A DNA stretch of 64,000 nt from Paenibacillus sp. (GCA_017512705.1 JAFWEX010000026.1:82807-146806); one strand, 5' to 3'; shown: positions 49,671-60,511, numbered from the stretch's first letter. Notes: generated by a model not told the origin, from the letters alone. Made by a program: numbers and translations.

Positions 49671-50447
49671 TTAGAACTTGTTTAGATAGTTTTGTTTCAG
49701 CCAGTTGTGACTGTTCTCTACGCTTTCAAGTGGAGGGTTCTGACATACATCCTGTTCGACGATTATCCACTCTACACCTGCATTTGTTGCGCTTTCAATA
49801 ACAGCCGGCAGATTCACATCGCCTTGTCCAAGCTCCAGTGTTTTCATCTGTCCCTGCTCGTCTTTGCTGAAATCTTTCAAGTGAAGCAACGGCAAACGGC
49901 CCGCATATTGTTTAATATACTCGATCGGATTTTGTCCAGCAAACTGCACCCAACATACGTCCATTTCTACTTGCACTGCTTCTGGAGTGGTTTGAGCGAA
50001 CATAGCATCGAATGCATTCGCATCCCCAACCTGACCGTGGAATTCGAAGTCATGATTGTGATAACCGAAGATCAAACCTTGTTTTGCTGCTTCGGTTCCA
50101 TACTGTTGCAATTCCTCAAACAGCTTCGTCCAGCCCTCTGCATTGTCCGGGCGATCCTCCGGCATCAGATAAGGGCAGATCATATATTGTGCACCAATCG
50201 TTTTCAGGTAGTCGATTTCTTTTTGCAGGTCTTCGCGCATCGCATGAAGGGACACGTGGCTGCTGAAACCTTTTAGACCCAGCTCTTCTAGTAGCGCTTT
50301 CATTTCTTCTGCTGGTATGTCACCATATCCGGCAAATTCTACTCCTTCGTATCCAAGAGCGGCTACTTTGCGCAGTGTACCACGAAAATCTGCTGCAGTT
50401 TCATCACGAAGTGTAAAAAGTTGCAAACCAATGTTTAGTTTTTTCAT
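49671..50447 (-). CDS. Sugar phosphate isomerase/epimerase (xylose-isomerase-like TIM barrel)
   Basis: 258 aa. Begins MKKLNIGLQLFTLRDETAAD. The metal-ligand Glu/His/Asp set appears in EGVEFAGYG, GYHNHDFEF, VEMDVCWVQF and LLHLKDF. Family members include IolE/IolI-like and hydroxypyruvate isomerases. Near the ATG, AGGAG sits at about 5 nt. Divergent AraC regulator at 50656. A downstream Gfo/Idh oxidoreductase suggests cyclitol or sugar metabolism. Confidence 0.9.
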   Translation of the reverse strand: MKKLNIGLQLFTLRDETAADFRGTLRKVAALGYEGVEFAGYGDIPAEEMKALLEELGLKGFSSHVSLHAMREDLQKEIDYLKTIGAQYMICPYLMPEDRPDNAEGWTKLFEELQQYGTEAAKQGLIFGYHNHDFEFHGQVGDANAFDAMFAQTTPEAVQVEMDVCWVQFAGQNPIEYIKQYAGRLPLLHLKDFSKDEQGQMKTLELGQGDVNLPAVIESATNAGVEWIIVEQDVCQNPPLESVENSHNWLKQNYLNKF

Positions 50448-50655
50448 GACAGATACTCCTCTGCTCTCAAATTTGCTTGCATTGCTCTATCTGGTTTCAT
50501 CCTAACGCAAAACAGGCTAGAATGAACATATACAATATAGTCAGAACATGAACTATCTGATCAATTTTTATTTCGATCCTAAATGTTCCCATCATTCCGG
50601 CTATCTGGATGTACTGGGGCAGTATCACGAATCGATGAACTGACTGGATCGAACG

Positions 50656-51504
50656 TTGGGGGGGCGTACATCTTTGGACACATTAGACACATCCGTATTG
50701 ATCTGTGACTATTCCTATCACTACAAGGCATTCACCCATAATATGAAAGGCGAGCTGTCCACCTATCTGTTCCGCTTGCAGACAGAAGGCACGTGTAAAG
50801 TATACGTACAAGAAGAGGAATTCCGTATGACCAGTGGCGATCTGCTTTTGCTCAAACCGGGAGATGATTATCGCCTTGTTGTGGATGAGCCCCATAAGGA
50901 AGGGCGCTTATCTAGCGGGGACTATTATCTGTTCTGTGAGGGTCGCTGGATTGAACAGTGGTGGAAACGCCAGCATCGTGCAACAGTAAGCAGGATCGGT
51001 CTGGATGATAAACTGATCAGTCTGTGGCGTAACATGTTGCTAGAGAAACGGCGTGGCCCGCTGGAGGAAAATGCGGAGCTGAAGGATGCACTGCTGCGGG
51101 GATTATGCCTGTATATTGACCGGGCGATTACGGAAAATATTCAGACCGATCGCGCGGTCTCATCGGCACTTAAGCTGAAGCGTTTTATCGAAGAACATGC
51201 CACTGTCACGTTTAAATTGGAGGAAGCCGCACGTTATGCCGGACTGAGTCTCTCTCGTGCTGTGCGTTTATTCAAGGAACACTATAATCAAACCATGATC
51301 CAATATGCTATTGAAATCCGTCTGAATGCTGCACTCGAGCGTATGAAATATAGTGAAATGACATTGGAGCATATAGCCGAATCCTGCGGTTTTGCCAGCT
51401 ACTCCTATTTCCACCGGGTGTTTCGGGCACACTTTGGTGTGTCTCCCGCAGAATACATGAAATTCAGGCAGCATGAACCAATAGATGATCTGGAACATGT
51501 GTAA
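50656..51504 (+). CDS. AraC-family transcriptional regulator (divergent from isomerase)
   Basis: 282 aa. N-terminal cupin (VYVQEEEFRMTSGDLLLLKPG) and C-terminal HTH pair (KLEEAARYAGLSLSRAVRLF, then LEHIAESCGFASYSYFHRVF). The first possible start is a TTG at 50656; a TTG at 50674 after GGGGGGGC is equally plausible, and no ATG is available near the 5' end. Positioned divergently from the isomerase gene, which it probably regulates. Confidence 0.87.
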   Translation: MGGRTSLDTLDTSVLICDYSYHYKAFTHNMKGELSTYLFRLQTEGTCKVYVQEEEFRMTSGDLLLLKPGDDYRLVVDEPHKEGRLSSGDYYLFCEGRWIEQWWKRQHRATVSRIGLDDKLISLWRNMLLEKRRGPLEENAELKDALLRGLCLYIDRAITENIQTDRAVSSALKLKRFIEEHATVTFKLEEAARYAGLSLSRAVRLFKEHYNQTMIQYAIEIRLNAALERMKYSEMTLEHIAESCGFASYSYFHRVFRAHFGVSPAEYMKFRQHEPIDDLEHV

Positions 51505-51623
51505 CGCAGGCTGCTTTTGAAGAAAAAGAGCTCCTTTCATTCATGACTTCTCATGTCATATATACACGCTTGTTAAACTTTCTTGTGACTCCTTGCATCA
51601 CCACATATGTTAGTTGTTGAATA

Positions 51624-51673
51624 AATAAAAAAGTCCCTACTCTACCAAACAGGTAAGTAAGGACTCTTTTTAT
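51624..51673. terminator. Bidirectional terminator between araC-type and mmuM-type genes
   Basis: AGTCCCTACTCTACC / GGTAAGTAAGGACT stem. Plus strand tail CTTTTTAT, minus strand tail TTTTTTATT. Confidence 0.8.
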
Positions 51674-51732
51674 ATTCTTTAAGTCTACATGTTCATATAA
51701 TAAGCTCTTTCTATATAAACAACATCATATCT

Positions 51733-52704
51733 TTAGCTCCGCCACTTCTTCGCCAGCTCACCAATCTGATGGGGTGTTGTACGGCAGCAGCCGCCAATAA
51801 TCTGAGCACCAGCAGCAACCCATTGTTCTGATGCGTCTTTCATACTGCCACAGGAGCCTTGACCACTCCACGTTTTCGTCTCGGCATCATAAATCTCGCC
51901 TGAATTCGGGTATACAATAACAGGTTTATCGCTGGCCTGGCGCAGGAGGCCAATGGCTTCCGTGACCACATCCATCGGAGCACAATTCAGACCGATTGCC
52001 ACAATCTGTGGCTCAGATCCAAATGTCTGTGCGCATACTTCAAGCGGTGTACCCTCGCTGATGCTTGTCCCATCTTTTAATGAAAAGGATAGCCAGGCAT
52101 ATGCCTCCGGAAATTCCTTTAGCAGTTCAACGAGCACCCGAGCTTCCTGCAAGGATGGAATCGTCTCAAAGGCCAAAATGTCGGCTCCCGCTTCAATCAG
52201 CGCGGCCATTCGCGGACGATGGAATGCGGCCAGTGTTTCATCCGATACGCCGTAATGTCCAACGTACTCCGAACCATTCGCCAGATAGGCACCATATGGG
52301 CCGACAGACCCGGCAACGATCGGTTTTGGACGCTGACTGGCTGCTTCACTTCCTTGCACATCTGCCCACACATCATCTCTAGCTTTGGCAGCCAGCTTCA
52401 CTGTTTTGCGAATCAGATCCAGTGCAGCTTCCTCTCCAATGCCACGCTTACGGAAACCTTCGATGGTCGCCTGATAACTAGAGGTAATTGCACAGTCTGC
52501 GCCTGCACGGAAATAATCAGCATGCACATTCACGATTATATCCGGGTTCTCCAGCAAGACACGTGCAGACCAGAGCGGATCATCCAGATCACAGCCATGT
52601 TGTTCAAGCTCCGTCGCCAGTGCACCATCCAGAATCATGACTGGATACTTGTTCAAAATTCGTTGTATAGCATCTATAGAGTTACTTTTTTGCGATTGAG
52701 TCAT
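51733..52704 (-). CDS. mmuM: Homocysteine S-methyltransferase (MmuM/YbgG-like)
   Basis: 323 aa. Transfers a methyl group from S-methylmethionine (or SAM) to homocysteine, giving methionine. Zinc ligands are C241 in GLNCAP and C306, C307 in GGCCRTTP, the family signature. N-terminal [17 protein letters not shown] and the TSSYQAT substrate loop are present. The start at 52704 overlaps the TGA of the permease gene (ATGA). The longer frame to 52785 only overlaps the permease. The pair is controlled by the upstream S-box. Confidence 0.93.
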   Translation of the reverse strand: MTQSQKSNSIDAIQRILNKYPVMILDGALATELEQHGCDLDDPLWSARVLLENPDIIVNVHADYFRAGADCAITSSYQATIEGFRKRGIGEEAALDLIRKTVKLAAKARDDVWADVQGSEAASQRPKPIVAGSVGPYGAYLANGSEYVGHYGVSDETLAAFHRPRMAALIEAGADILAFETIPSLQEARVLVELLKEFPEAYAWLSFSLKDGTSISEGTPLEVCAQTFGSEPQIVAIGLNCAPMDVVTEAIGLLRQASDKPVIVYPNSGEIYDAETKTWSGQGSCGSMKDASEQWVAAGAQIIGGCCRTTPHQIGELAKKWRS

Positions 52705-54095
52705 TGTGCTAGCCCTCTTTTCTTCTTCGTACGATCCGTCCAATAATACACGACATAACATAAAATAATGAATGGAATACCACAATATAAAGCAATCCGC
52801 TGCGTAGGATCAAAAGCAATACCGATACAGGATGCCAAGCACAACAAAAATGAAACGATCGGCACGATTGGATATAACGGTGTGCGGTACACCAGATCTT
52901 TCACGTCATTTCCTTCCCGAAGATACTGTCTGCGGAACATATACTGAGATACGCTGATGCTCATCCACACCACCACAACAGCAAGACCCGAGATGGATAC
53001 GAGCGTAATATAGACAGTTCCAGGTGCAATGATACTGGACAGTAAAGCCAGCGCACCACCAGCCATACTTAACAAAAGTGCATTGAATGGAACGCCGCGT
53101 TTGGTCAAGCGGGCAAACCATGGAGAGATTGTTTTTTTATCGGCCAGTGACCAGAGCATTCGGGATGAAGCGTATAGTCCTGAGTTAGCTGCCGAAAGAA
53201 TTGCCGTTATAATAACAAAGTTCATAATATCAGCCGCATACGGAATGCCGACCCGCTCCATGACAGCCACAAATGGACTCTCCAGCACACTTGCATCCGA
53301 CGACGGCAGCAATGCCGACAAGATAACAATGGTACCAATGAAGAAAATAATCAAACGCCACAGCGTTGTATGTATAGCTTTTGGGATCGTTTTCTCCGGA
53401 TTTTCAGTTTCACCTGCTGCAATACCAATCAGTTCTGTTCCTGAGAAGGCAAAGTTAACTGCGAGCATCGTCATTAATATTGCGGTCGCTCCGTACGGAA
53501 ACCACCCTGATGCTGTAATGTTGGAGAAAAATGGTGCAGGTTCAGCATCTGCCATTGGAATAATACCAAACATCGCAGCCCCGCCAACAAGGATAAAAGC
53601 AACGATCGTCATCACCTTCACCAAGGAGAACCAGAACTCTGATTCGGCAAAAAGTTTTACTGTGAACGCATTAAACAAGAAGATCATCAGTGCAAATAGA
53701 CCACTCCAGATCCAGACATTGACAGAAGGAAACCAGCGCTGCATAAGTAGCCCAGCGGCTGTGAATTCCGATCCCAGAGCCACTGTCCAGGTAAGCCAGT
53801 ACAGCCAGGCAACGGTATAACCTGTAGCTGGTCCAATGTATTTAGCTGCGTAACTATGGAATGCTCCTGTCTCCGGCATGTGAACAGATAGTTCACCAAG
53901 ACAGAGCATCACCAAATACACCACCAAAGCACCAATCAGATAAGATAGAATCGTACCTAATGGCCCAGCCTGCTGGATGGTATACCCTGAACTGAGGAAC
54001 AAACCTGTTCCGATGACGCCACCAAGTGAGAGCATGACTACATGCCTCGTTTGCATTTTTCGCTGAAATTGACCCCTATTACTGCTGTTTTCCAT
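52701..54095 (-). CDS. mmuP: Amino-acid permease, probable S-methylmethionine transporter
   Basis: 464 aa, 12 membrane segments, of the APC amino-acid permease family. N-terminal motif [20 protein letters not shown] and family loop [19 protein letters not shown] are clear. The start at ATG 54095 follows GGGGAG at 8 nt; the frame to 54344 would run through the riboswitch. Substrate is inferred from overlap with mmuM and from control by a SAM riboswitch. B. subtilis ybgF-ybgG has the same layout. Methionine itself is a possible alternative substrate. Confidence 0.88.
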   Translation of the reverse strand: MENSSNRGQFQRKMQTRHVVMLSLGGVIGTGLFLSSGYTIQQAGPLGTILSYLIGALVVYLVMLCLGELSVHMPETGAFHSYAAKYIGPATGYTVAWLYWLTWTVALGSEFTAAGLLMQRWFPSVNVWIWSGLFALMIFLFNAFTVKLFAESEFWFSLVKVMTIVAFILVGGAAMFGIIPMADAEPAPFFSNITASGWFPYGATAILMTMLAVNFAFSGTELIGIAAGETENPEKTIPKAIHTTLWRLIIFFIGTIVILSALLPSSDASVLESPFVAVMERVGIPYAADIMNFVIITAILSAANSGLYASSRMLWSLADKKTISPWFARLTKRGVPFNALLLSMAGGALALLSSIIAPGTVYITLVSISGLAVVVVWMSISVSQYMFRRQYLREGNDVKDLVYRTPLYPIVPIVSFLLCLASCIGIAFDPTQRIALYCGIPFIILCYVVYYWTDRTKKKRGLAQ

Positions 54096-54129
54096 ATAAT
54101 CTGCTCCCCGTCTCTTCATCCAGAACAAA

Positions 54130-54288
54130 CAAAAAAGACCCACTCTTCCCGAAGAGTGCGCCGCTACTGACAAATAAAAACTAACGCTCCCATCTATCAG
54201 GCTTTCACCCGCTGGAATTAGCACAGTATCCTTAAGATCTGTTGCTGAGGTTTCTAAGGGCCAGTCCCTCCACCTCTCTGGATAAGAA
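54130..54288 (-). promoter_or_regulatory. S-box (SAM-I) riboswitch with terminator
   Basis: On the minus strand the aptamer (about 54187-54287) shows the S-box core: CTTATCCAGAGAGGTGGAGG, then GGGACTGGCCC, AAACCTCAGCAACAG, TGCTAATTCCAGC and a closing GAUGGG that pairs with CUUAUC. Downstream lies GCACTCTTC-GGG-AAGAGTGGGTC (54137-54159) with six Ts: the OFF-state terminator. SAM binding is expected to stop transcription of the permease/methyltransferase pair. Confidence 0.93.
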
Positions 54289-54302
54289 TATGATTTTGTA
54301 TA

Positions 54303-54331
54303 ACTATATCGATTGATGTCGAATGTGTCAA
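54303..54331 (-). promoter_or_regulatory. Sigma-A promoter of the S-box operon
   Basis: TTGACA (54326-54331), 17-bp spacer, TATAGT (54303-54308) on the minus strand, placing the start just ahead of the aptamer near 54296. Confidence 0.8.
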
Positions 54332-54371
54332 CACCACAAATCATTATATCCCTCTTCAGCCATGTATCCCA

Positions 54372-55574
54372 TTATTCCGTGGAAGATCCTGGATTTGTAA
54401 TCGTTGTTTTGATCTCATACGTTATGGGTACCGTTGCAAATACCTCATCCCAGTTATCTTTTACTTTCTTCCACGTTTTTGGATAATGAATCCGGAGGCT
54501 GTCCCGAAAACCAGCAACGTCAGCCTTATAGATATGCTGGAGTTTGTAGAGCATCTGTTCAATCTGTTGATCAACTAATTTGGCAAAATCTTCCTCTAGT
54601 TCCTTCAGATAAGCCCCCTTCTCTTCTCTTTCAGGAGCACGCCAGTCCTCCATTAACCAGCCTTCGGATTCAGCTTTAACGTGGAACGAAATGTCTCTGC
54701 CGACCACCTTTGGAATAATTTTTGTCCTTTTATTCTTAATCTCATAGGTGACCGTGAAACCTTCCTTGCTATATGTTTTGATGACTCCAGATCGTTCTTT
54801 AGGGACAATCCATGACAAAGCCTCGAGATCGGTTTGGCTGAGCTCTCCTACAAACTTGGTCGTTCTGGCTGCAAATATACTGCCTCCTGAAAATTTGTCT
54901 TCCCCCTTATAGCTCAGCACATTTTGAAGCAGGAAGCTGGACCCTGACTGCATCTGTGCATCCAGTTTGGATAGCGAAACAGGTTCTATGATTTTGTTCG
55001 ATATATATGAGTTATTCGTGATTCCCGTGAGATAGAAGGCCGGAATCCGGGTAGGATCTCTCGATGTGAGCACATCCACCGCTCGTTGATGACTGATCAG
55101 CACAAGACAGTTCGGACGAATGTCATTATCTCGAAGTATAAAATCAAGCAACTGTTTCAGCCCATACTTTTTGGCTATATCCTTGGAAACAACAATCACT
55201 TTCAGATGATGTCCAATAAGTGGATGATCACGGCGCAAGGCGAACTGCCGGAAAATCTGGAGCATCGAATCTCCTGTGAGTTGTTCGTTTGAATAGGATG
55301 ATTTCCCAGAAGATGGTGAACCTCCTTGCTCATTCTGCTGACTACTCGACTTTCCTGGGGCAATCTGAACGGTTGCCGTGACATTGTCTTCTTCCGGATA
55401 GATGCCTCCTTGAGAGGCTATATTCTTCTCAAATTCTGTCTCTTCGCCAACATCAATTCCGAGACCCACATACAGACTTAAGTCTTCAATCTCACGGCTA
55501 CTCCAGCACCCCGAGATTAGACTAAGAATGAACATTGCAGAGATGATACGCAGCCACAATCGGAGTGATCTCAT
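54372..55574 (-). CDS. Ger(x)C-family germinant receptor lipoprotein
   Basis: 400 aa. Lipobox LISGC gives lipidated C23 after a hydrophobic signal. The mature N-terminus has WSSREIEDLSLYVGLGIDVG, the classic start of GerC proteins. Domain markers HLKVIVVSKDIAKKYG and YKADVAGFRDSLRIHYPKTW follow. GerC is the lipoprotein subunit that joins GerA and GerB in the spore inner membrane. It overlaps gerB by 4 nt; last of the operon. Confidence 0.95.
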   Translation of the reverse strand: MRSLRLWLRIISAMFILSLISGCWSSREIEDLSLYVGLGIDVGEETEFEKNIASQGGIYPEEDNVTATVQIAPGKSSSQQNEQGGSPSSGKSSYSNEQLTGDSMLQIFRQFALRRDHPLIGHHLKVIVVSKDIAKKYGLKQLLDFILRDNDIRPNCLVLISHQRAVDVLTSRDPTRIPAFYLTGITNNSYISNKIIEPVSLSKLDAQMQSGSSFLLQNVLSYKGEDKFSGGSIFAARTTKFVGELSQTDLEALSWIVPKERSGVIKTYSKEGFTVTYEIKNKRTKIIPKVVGRDISFHVKAESEGWLMEDWRAPEREEKGAYLKELEEDFAKLVDQQIEQMLYKLQHIYKADVAGFRDSLRIHYPKTWKKVKDNWDEVFATVPITYEIKTTITNPGSSTE

Positions 55575-56671
55575 GTCTGTGTACCTCCTTTTTTACGAAT
55601 AATGCTAACCACTAGCAATATGAACGGTGTGATTGCAAACAAAATGACAGATAGATCACCCAACCTGTCACCGAGTGCAAACGTTTCATATACATTTTTG
55701 GGAATCATGGCTGTCAGATAGATGATGGGTAGAAGCACGTACATGATTGTCCGCATTCTTTTGGCTTTGAACAGATCACGAATCCCCACAGAAGCCAAGT
55801 AATGGGTGATGGCGAAGGTCGAGAAAATCTGCATAATCCATATGACCAGCAATAACGACTCAAAACGCTCAAAGATTAAACCCTGAATCTCAAAACTTCG
55901 TACCAAATCCAGCGTTGGCCAGGTTCTCGTTTTAATCCCATCAAGAGACAAACTACCCACAACCATCACGACCGTAATCAGATAGATGGATGTGGATATT
56001 CCCAGCCCCCATACCATAGCCTTATTGCTTTTTTTCGGATTTTGCATACATGCTGTAATGACAAGCATAACCTCATAACCTGTGTATGACAGCAGTGAAG
56101 GTTTCAATCCTCTAATCACAGGCATGAAACCCTCTCCAAGTACCGGTCTGAGATTACTGATTTCAAACAGCTGATTACTGAGTAAAATTTCCATGACAAA
56201 TATAATCAAGGTAATCGGCAAGATGACCTCAAATACACGCACGATGACCGCCAGTCCACCAGAAATCAGATAGATTCCTATCCACATAAAGACCATCACA
56301 ATGGCCCATGTAGGTGTACGTTCCAGCAGATACATGCCGGTTACATCAGCCATTATCCGAATCTCAAAGGCTGCGATAACCATAAAATAAACGATGGTTG
56401 CACAGCCTAGTATGTAACCTATCCAGCGCCCCGTAATCTCCCCTGTGAATTGGAACACGTTTTTGTCAGGGAACCTTCGACATAAGGTCACCATAATCAA
56501 TCCAACTCCCGTAATAATAAGCCCGGAGAGAATGATTGAGATCCAGACATCGGGTGTTCCAACGGCTCTGCTAGTTGTCCGGGGAAGTGTCAATATGCCT
56601 GCACCCAGCATGTAATTGACGATAATAACTACAGTTTGCGTGGTATTAATTTTCACTTGGGAGTCATTCAC
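55571..56671 (-). CDS. Ger(x)B-family spore germination permease
   Basis: 366 aa with ten membrane segments of the APC-type GerAB family. N-terminal INTTQTVVIIVNYMLGAGIL and a mid-protein MLVITACMQNPKKSNKA loop fit this family. It binds the nutrient germinant (amino acid or nucleoside) and passes the signal to GerA. Middle gene of an A-B-C operon, 66 nt after gerA. The ligand is not predictable. Confidence 0.95.
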   Translation of the reverse strand: MNDSQVKINTTQTVVIIVNYMLGAGILTLPRTTSRAVGTPDVWISIILSGLIITGVGLIMVTLCRRFPDKNVFQFTGEITGRWIGYILGCATIVYFMVIAAFEIRIMADVTGMYLLERTPTWAIVMVFMWIGIYLISGGLAVIVRVFEVILPITLIIFVMEILLSNQLFEISNLRPVLGEGFMPVIRGLKPSLLSYTGYEVMLVITACMQNPKKSNKAMVWGLGISTSIYLITVVMVVGSLSLDGIKTRTWPTLDLVRSFEIQGLIFERFESLLLVIWIMQIFSTFAITHYLASVGIRDLFKAKRMRTIMYVLLPIIYLTAMIPKNVYETFALGDRLGDLSVILFAITPFILLVVSIIRKKGGTQT

Positions 56672-56736
56672 TTCAACAGACCTCCAGATCTTCTATGAAC
56701 TGTACCGAACGATACGAAAATGCACTGTGAACGAAA

Positions 56737-58449
56737 CTATTCCTTCCGATCTTCATCGATGGTATTCATCATGTCAGGACGTCTTCTCATCATGTTAAGT
56801 GGTGCACGAATGATGAAATCTTTCCAATCACTCACATGATATGGAACAGCTGGCGAAATGTAAGGCACTCCGAAACTGGAAAGTCGGGCCAGATGCGTAC
56901 ACACGAGTAAAAAGAACATGACCACACCGTACAATCCCATCACAGCGGCACTAAACATCGCAGCGAAGCGTAACAAGCGCAAAGTTAGTCCTGCGCTATA
57001 CACTGGAATCGTAAAGGATGAAATGGCTGTGACGGCTACAACAATGACTAGAAACTGACTGATAATACCTGCTTGTACTGCTGCCTGACCGATGATCAAA
57101 CCTCCAACAATGCCCATCGCAGGCCCGATCGGTTTAGGCAAACGAATGCCTGCTTCCCTCAGAATCTCAATGGACAGCTCCATAATTAAAGCCTCGATAA
57201 TGGAAGGAAAGGGTACACCTGAACGTGTTTCAATGATCGTCAGCACCAGTTTCGTCGGAATCAGACCTGGATGGAACGAAATGAACGATATATAGAGTGC
57301 TGGGGCAAGCAATGCTAACATAGCTGCCATAAATCGCAGAATACGAATGAACGTACTCGGAATCCAGCGTTCATAGTAGTCTTCTGGAGATTGGAGAAGC
57401 ATACTGAATGTCACAGGAACAACGAGTACAAATGGAGTGCCGTCGAGTAGAATAGCTACATGACCTTCTAGCAAGGAACCCATCACCCGGTCAGGTCTTT
57501 CTGTATTCAGAACTTGCTGAAAAGGGCTCAATGTATCATCTTCAATCAGCTGTTCGACATAACCTGATTCCAATATCGTGTCCATGTCAATGCTCTTCAC
57601 ACGTTTCAGAACCTCGGCTACGAGTTTTGGATCAGCGATATCCATAATATAAGCAATAGCCAAGTCCTTTTTGATCCGGCTGCCCACTTCAAGTTTTTCG
57701 ATAAATAGACTCTGATCTCTGCCATATCGTCGTAATATGCCTGTATTGTCACTGAGCTCCTCAGTAAATCCAATTCGCGGCCCACGTAGTAGACCTTCAG
57801 ATAACGGTTCATCCAAACCACGCGTTTTTATTCTGGCGGTTCCGATCAGCAAAGCTTTCGGCATGCCATCCACTAATAGAGCATTTTTGCCCACGAGTAC
57901 ACCCACAGCAAGCTCTTGAAGAGATTGAGTCTCTTCAATTAAGCTGACAGGGAGGATCTGATTTTTCAGATAGGTTGACATAAAATCTGCTTGTTCAGCG
58001 TGAAGAAAACTTTCCTGTTTCAGTTCGGGTATTCCAACGGTCATCAACGGTTTTATCAAAAAATCATCCATCAGATCGGTATCGACAAGCCCTTCCGTAT
58101 ATACAATCGCTACTCTCGTATTCGTTCCTCTAATCGTAAATTCCCGAATATGTACATCTGCGTTCTTCCCAACAGTTTCTCGAACCGTAATGAGATCGGT
58201 AGAATACGTCCCCGTTAGCTTGATGTTGGCAAAATGTCCGGCTTCCTTTCCTGCTCCTACGCCAAGCTCAGCCGGTGAGAAATCTTTTGCTGAGGTCACT
58301 ATCTTCTTTTTACGTGAGAAGCTTCCACGCTTGATTGCATTATGAAGCCAGTTGGTTGTCACAAATATGATTATTGGCACAACAAGAACCATGATGGCCT
58401 GCGCCCATATCGTCCATTTGGGTATGTAAGATACTATCGTTGACCACAT
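56737..58449 (-). CDS. Ger(x)A-family spore germination protein
   Basis: 570 aa. A large hydrophilic N-terminal part (about 70-320) with [20 protein letters not shown] and [22 protein letters not shown] is followed by five membrane segments, including [20 protein letters not shown] and the cytoplasmic tail with [19 protein letters not shown]. GerA forms an oligomeric ion channel opened by the receptor. The start at 58449 is chosen because GGAGG lies 7 nt before it; an ATG at 58464 is closer to no ribosome site. A forespore sigma-G promoter would be expected but I did not identify one. Confidence 0.95.
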   Translation of the reverse strand: MWSTIVSYIPKWTIWAQAIMVLVVPIIIFVTTNWLHNAIKRGSFSRKKKIVTSAKDFSPAELGVGAGKEAGHFANIKLTGTYSTDLITVRETVGKNADVHIREFTIRGTNTRVAIVYTEGLVDTDLMDDFLIKPLMTVGIPELKQESFLHAEQADFMSTYLKNQILPVSLIEETQSLQELAVGVLVGKNALLVDGMPKALLIGTARIKTRGLDEPLSEGLLRGPRIGFTEELSDNTGILRRYGRDQSLFIEKLEVGSRIKKDLAIAYIMDIADPKLVAEVLKRVKSIDMDTILESGYVEQLIEDDTLSPFQQVLNTERPDRVMGSLLEGHVAILLDGTPFVLVVPVTFSMLLQSPEDYYERWIPSTFIRILRFMAAMLALLAPALYISFISFHPGLIPTKLVLTIIETRSGVPFPSIIEALIMELSIEILREAGIRLPKPIGPAMGIVGGLIIGQAAVQAGIISQFLVIVVAVTAISSFTIPVYSAGLTLRLLRFAAMFSAAVMGLYGVVMFFLLVCTHLARLSSFGVPYISPAVPYHVSDWKDFIIRAPLNMMRRRPDMMNTIDEDRKE

Positions 58450-58611
58450 ACTTTCGCCTCCCATCTCATGCCAAGATCAGCCCCAGGTATTCCGAATTAT
58501 TGTGTCCCGTTTGCTCGTAAAAATTCCGTTATTTTGGTAAGTTATGCAATAGATCGCTTTCTTACCGTTTCTATTATGGAAAGTTTCGATTCTGAAAAAC
58601 CGACTTGGACA

Positions 58612-58650
58612 CAAAAAAAACGATCCTGTAAATACTCACAGAATCGTTTT
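58612..58650 (-). terminator. Rho-independent terminator of the PAS-MCP gene
   Basis: Minus strand AAAACGATTCTGT / ACAGGATCGTTTT stem with an 8-nt loop, then eight Ts. Confidence 0.88.
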
Positions 58651-58709
58651 GCATATGCAGTCATTCTTCTTTTTACATGTAGCTACGATAACCTACCAAC
58701 CTTTTTCCC

Positions 58710-59630
58710 TTACACAATTCGAGTCACATGCTGTGCCTTATCATCAAGCATATGGGCAGCAGACGCAATCGTTTTAAAGTCCTGCAATGCAATCTCAATT
58801 CTTTCGTGACTCTGCTGCACGTAATCCTCAACCTTTTTCGTACCATTCGTTATATTTGTAATCTCTTTGGTAATTCCCGTTACACTATCACGGATTTCAT
58901 TGATTGAATTTTCCACCATAGATGACAATTTGCGCACTTCTTTCGCCACAATGTCGAATCCGCGCCCGAACTCTCCCGCATGAGCCGCCTCAATCGCTGC
59001 ATTTAGCGCAAGGAGCTGGGTCTGAGAAGAGATCTCCCGAATCGTTCGCACCACACCTTGGATCGCACCAGCTTGTTCTTGAAGATGGGTTAATGTAGCT
59101 TGGTTGGCCGTCGATACTTCCGATATATAAGAAAAGCTGGATATTAGCTCGTGACTTCGTTCAATTCCCTCTCCTGCCTGCTCGTTCAACTTTTGAGATA
59201 ATGCCTTCAATTCCTCAACAACGTTGGTTATATTATTTTGACGATCGGTAATGTCGGTCGCCATCTTGCATACGCCCAGAATCTTCTGATTTGACTCGTC
59301 ATATATGGGCATGTACGTAGCTTCAAGCCATATTGATTGGCCTCTTGCATCCTTGCGCTCAATCTTGTCCTGAAAGCTTTCCCCATTGAAAATACCTTTC
59401 CAGAACTCCTCATACGCCGGACTGTCTACAAATGTATCAAAGCATAGTTGTTTATGTTGCATGCCATACATCTCTTCCTTGTTGTACCCCATCCTTGAAG
59501 CAAACACATCGTTTACATATGTAACCCTGCGATTCAGGTCGAAACGAATAATTGCCAAGCTTTTCTCCATCGCCTTGACCACCAATTCATCTGTAACCTG
59601 ATCTTGCTCCCGAATCTCCAATAAAGACAT
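58710..59630 (-). CDS. Soluble PAS-domain methyl-accepting-type signalling protein
   Basis: 306 aa with no membrane segment. Residues about 20-130 form a PAS domain ([40 protein letters not shown]). The rest is a coiled-coil chemoreceptor signalling domain with hairpin tip [20 protein letters not shown] followed by [18 protein letters not shown], which contacts CheA and CheW. It lacks a HAMP domain. A cytosolic receptor sensing an intracellular redox state or ligand via PAS (possibly haem or flavin) is likely. The start at 59630 is preceded by GGGGG at 6 nt. Confidence 0.9.
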   Translation of the reverse strand: MSLLEIREQDQVTDELVVKAMEKSLAIIRFDLNRRVTYVNDVFASRMGYNKEEMYGMQHKQLCFDTFVDSPAYEEFWKGIFNGESFQDKIERKDARGQSIWLEATYMPIYDESNQKILGVCKMATDITDRQNNITNVVEELKALSQKLNEQAGEGIERSHELISSFSYISEVSTANQATLTHLQEQAGAIQGVVRTIREISSQTQLLALNAAIEAAHAGEFGRGFDIVAKEVRKLSSMVENSINEIRDSVTGITKEITNITNGTKKVEDYVQQSHERIEIALQDFKTIASAAHMLDDKAQHVTRIV

Positions 59631-60014
59631 CCCAATCCCCCACAATCCGTCCAATAGTCTATATATTTTATGAATTTAACAGATGATTGCAGAGTAATGA
59701 CGTTTTTATATAACATGACCCTGCAATCTATCTCAGTATATATACCCGTACTAAGGACCTTTGGATCACTCTTTCATGAATCCAGAGAATTATTTTTTTT
59801 ATATACATAAGCCTTCATTCTTAGGAAACTACGGGCTTAGGGATTGATCTTACACTATTTAGAATCTTCTTGCTAGAACATAATTCACCATCTATGAGAA
59901 AAAGGAACAACAAGACTAGAACGACAAAAAAGACAAGTTATGAAAAATCATAACCTGCTCTTCTTCGGTTAACGGCAACCTCATATACGCACGCAAATGT
60001 GAACCGTTCAAACG
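59631..60014. other. 384-nt intergenic region with a terminator of the VOC gene
   Basis: At 59925-59958 the minus strand has CAGGTTATGA-TTTT-TCATAACTTG followed by TCTTTTTTG, ending the VOC gene. The rest is AT-rich with no convincing open frame; the promoter of the PAS-MCP gene should lie within the first 100 nt. Confidence 0.65.
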
Positions 60015-60458
60015 TTAGAAATCATGTACTGTCACACAAAGCTGGATTACAACACCAAACGGATCACGGACGATCCCATATCTAGGACTGAACTCATTTT
60101 GTTCATAAGGCACAAGTACCCGCACTCCTTCATGCTTCACCAGCGCCTCATAGAGTTGATCGATCTGACCCTGATCCCGCGATTGAATGCACAAGGACGC
60201 ACTGTTTCCCAGATCCCAAGGTCTCTCCGCATCCATTGCTTCCTCGGCAATCATGATTTTGTTCGCCCCGATCTCCAGTACCGAATGGGTGATATACTCA
60301 TTTTGGCCTGGGGGATACGTAAAGTTTGGATTCATCTGCTGCATTTCTTTATAGCTTTTTCGAAACAAGACCTTTGCCCCCAACGTCTTCTCGTAAAAGA
60401 CAATCGCATCTGCCGCTTCTCCGTTCATCGAGAGAAAAGGAATAACCTCATAATTCAT
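60015..60458 (-). CDS. VOC-fold (PhnB/glyoxalase-like) protein
   Basis: 147 aa from ATG 60458 (GGAGG 8 nt upstream). Two beta-alpha-beta-beta-beta modules: VIPFLSMNGEAADAIVFYEK and SASLCIQSRDQGQIDQLYEA, ending RYGIVRDPFGVVIQLCV. This is the PhnB-type subgroup of the vicinal oxygen chelate superfamily, which often lacks a full metal site. Divergent from a WYL regulator, with a 19-bp palindrome between the genes. Confidence 0.88.
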   Translation of the reverse strand: MNYEVIPFLSMNGEAADAIVFYEKTLGAKVLFRKSYKEMQQMNPNFTYPPGQNEYITHSVLEIGANKIMIAEEAMDAERPWDLGNSASLCIQSRDQGQIDQLYEALVKHEGVRVLVPYEQNEFSPRYGIVRDPFGVVIQLCVTVHDF

Positions 60459-60511
60459 GTCATTTGCCTCCTTCATTCGTCTGTCTTACACTTATAACTA
60501 TAACGAGAAAA

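Noticed and set aside
44980-51504. Whole region as one inositol catabolic (iol) operon
   Set aside because: Genes lie on both strands with separate regulators and terminators, and the diagnostic iolB, iolC and iolD genes are absent.
52219-52746. 175-codon plus-strand frame
   Set aside because: Antisense to the homocysteine methyltransferase and the permease end; no start signal.
53029-53820. 263-codon plus-strand frame
   Set aside because: Antisense to the membrane segments of the amino-acid permease, a common source of false frames.
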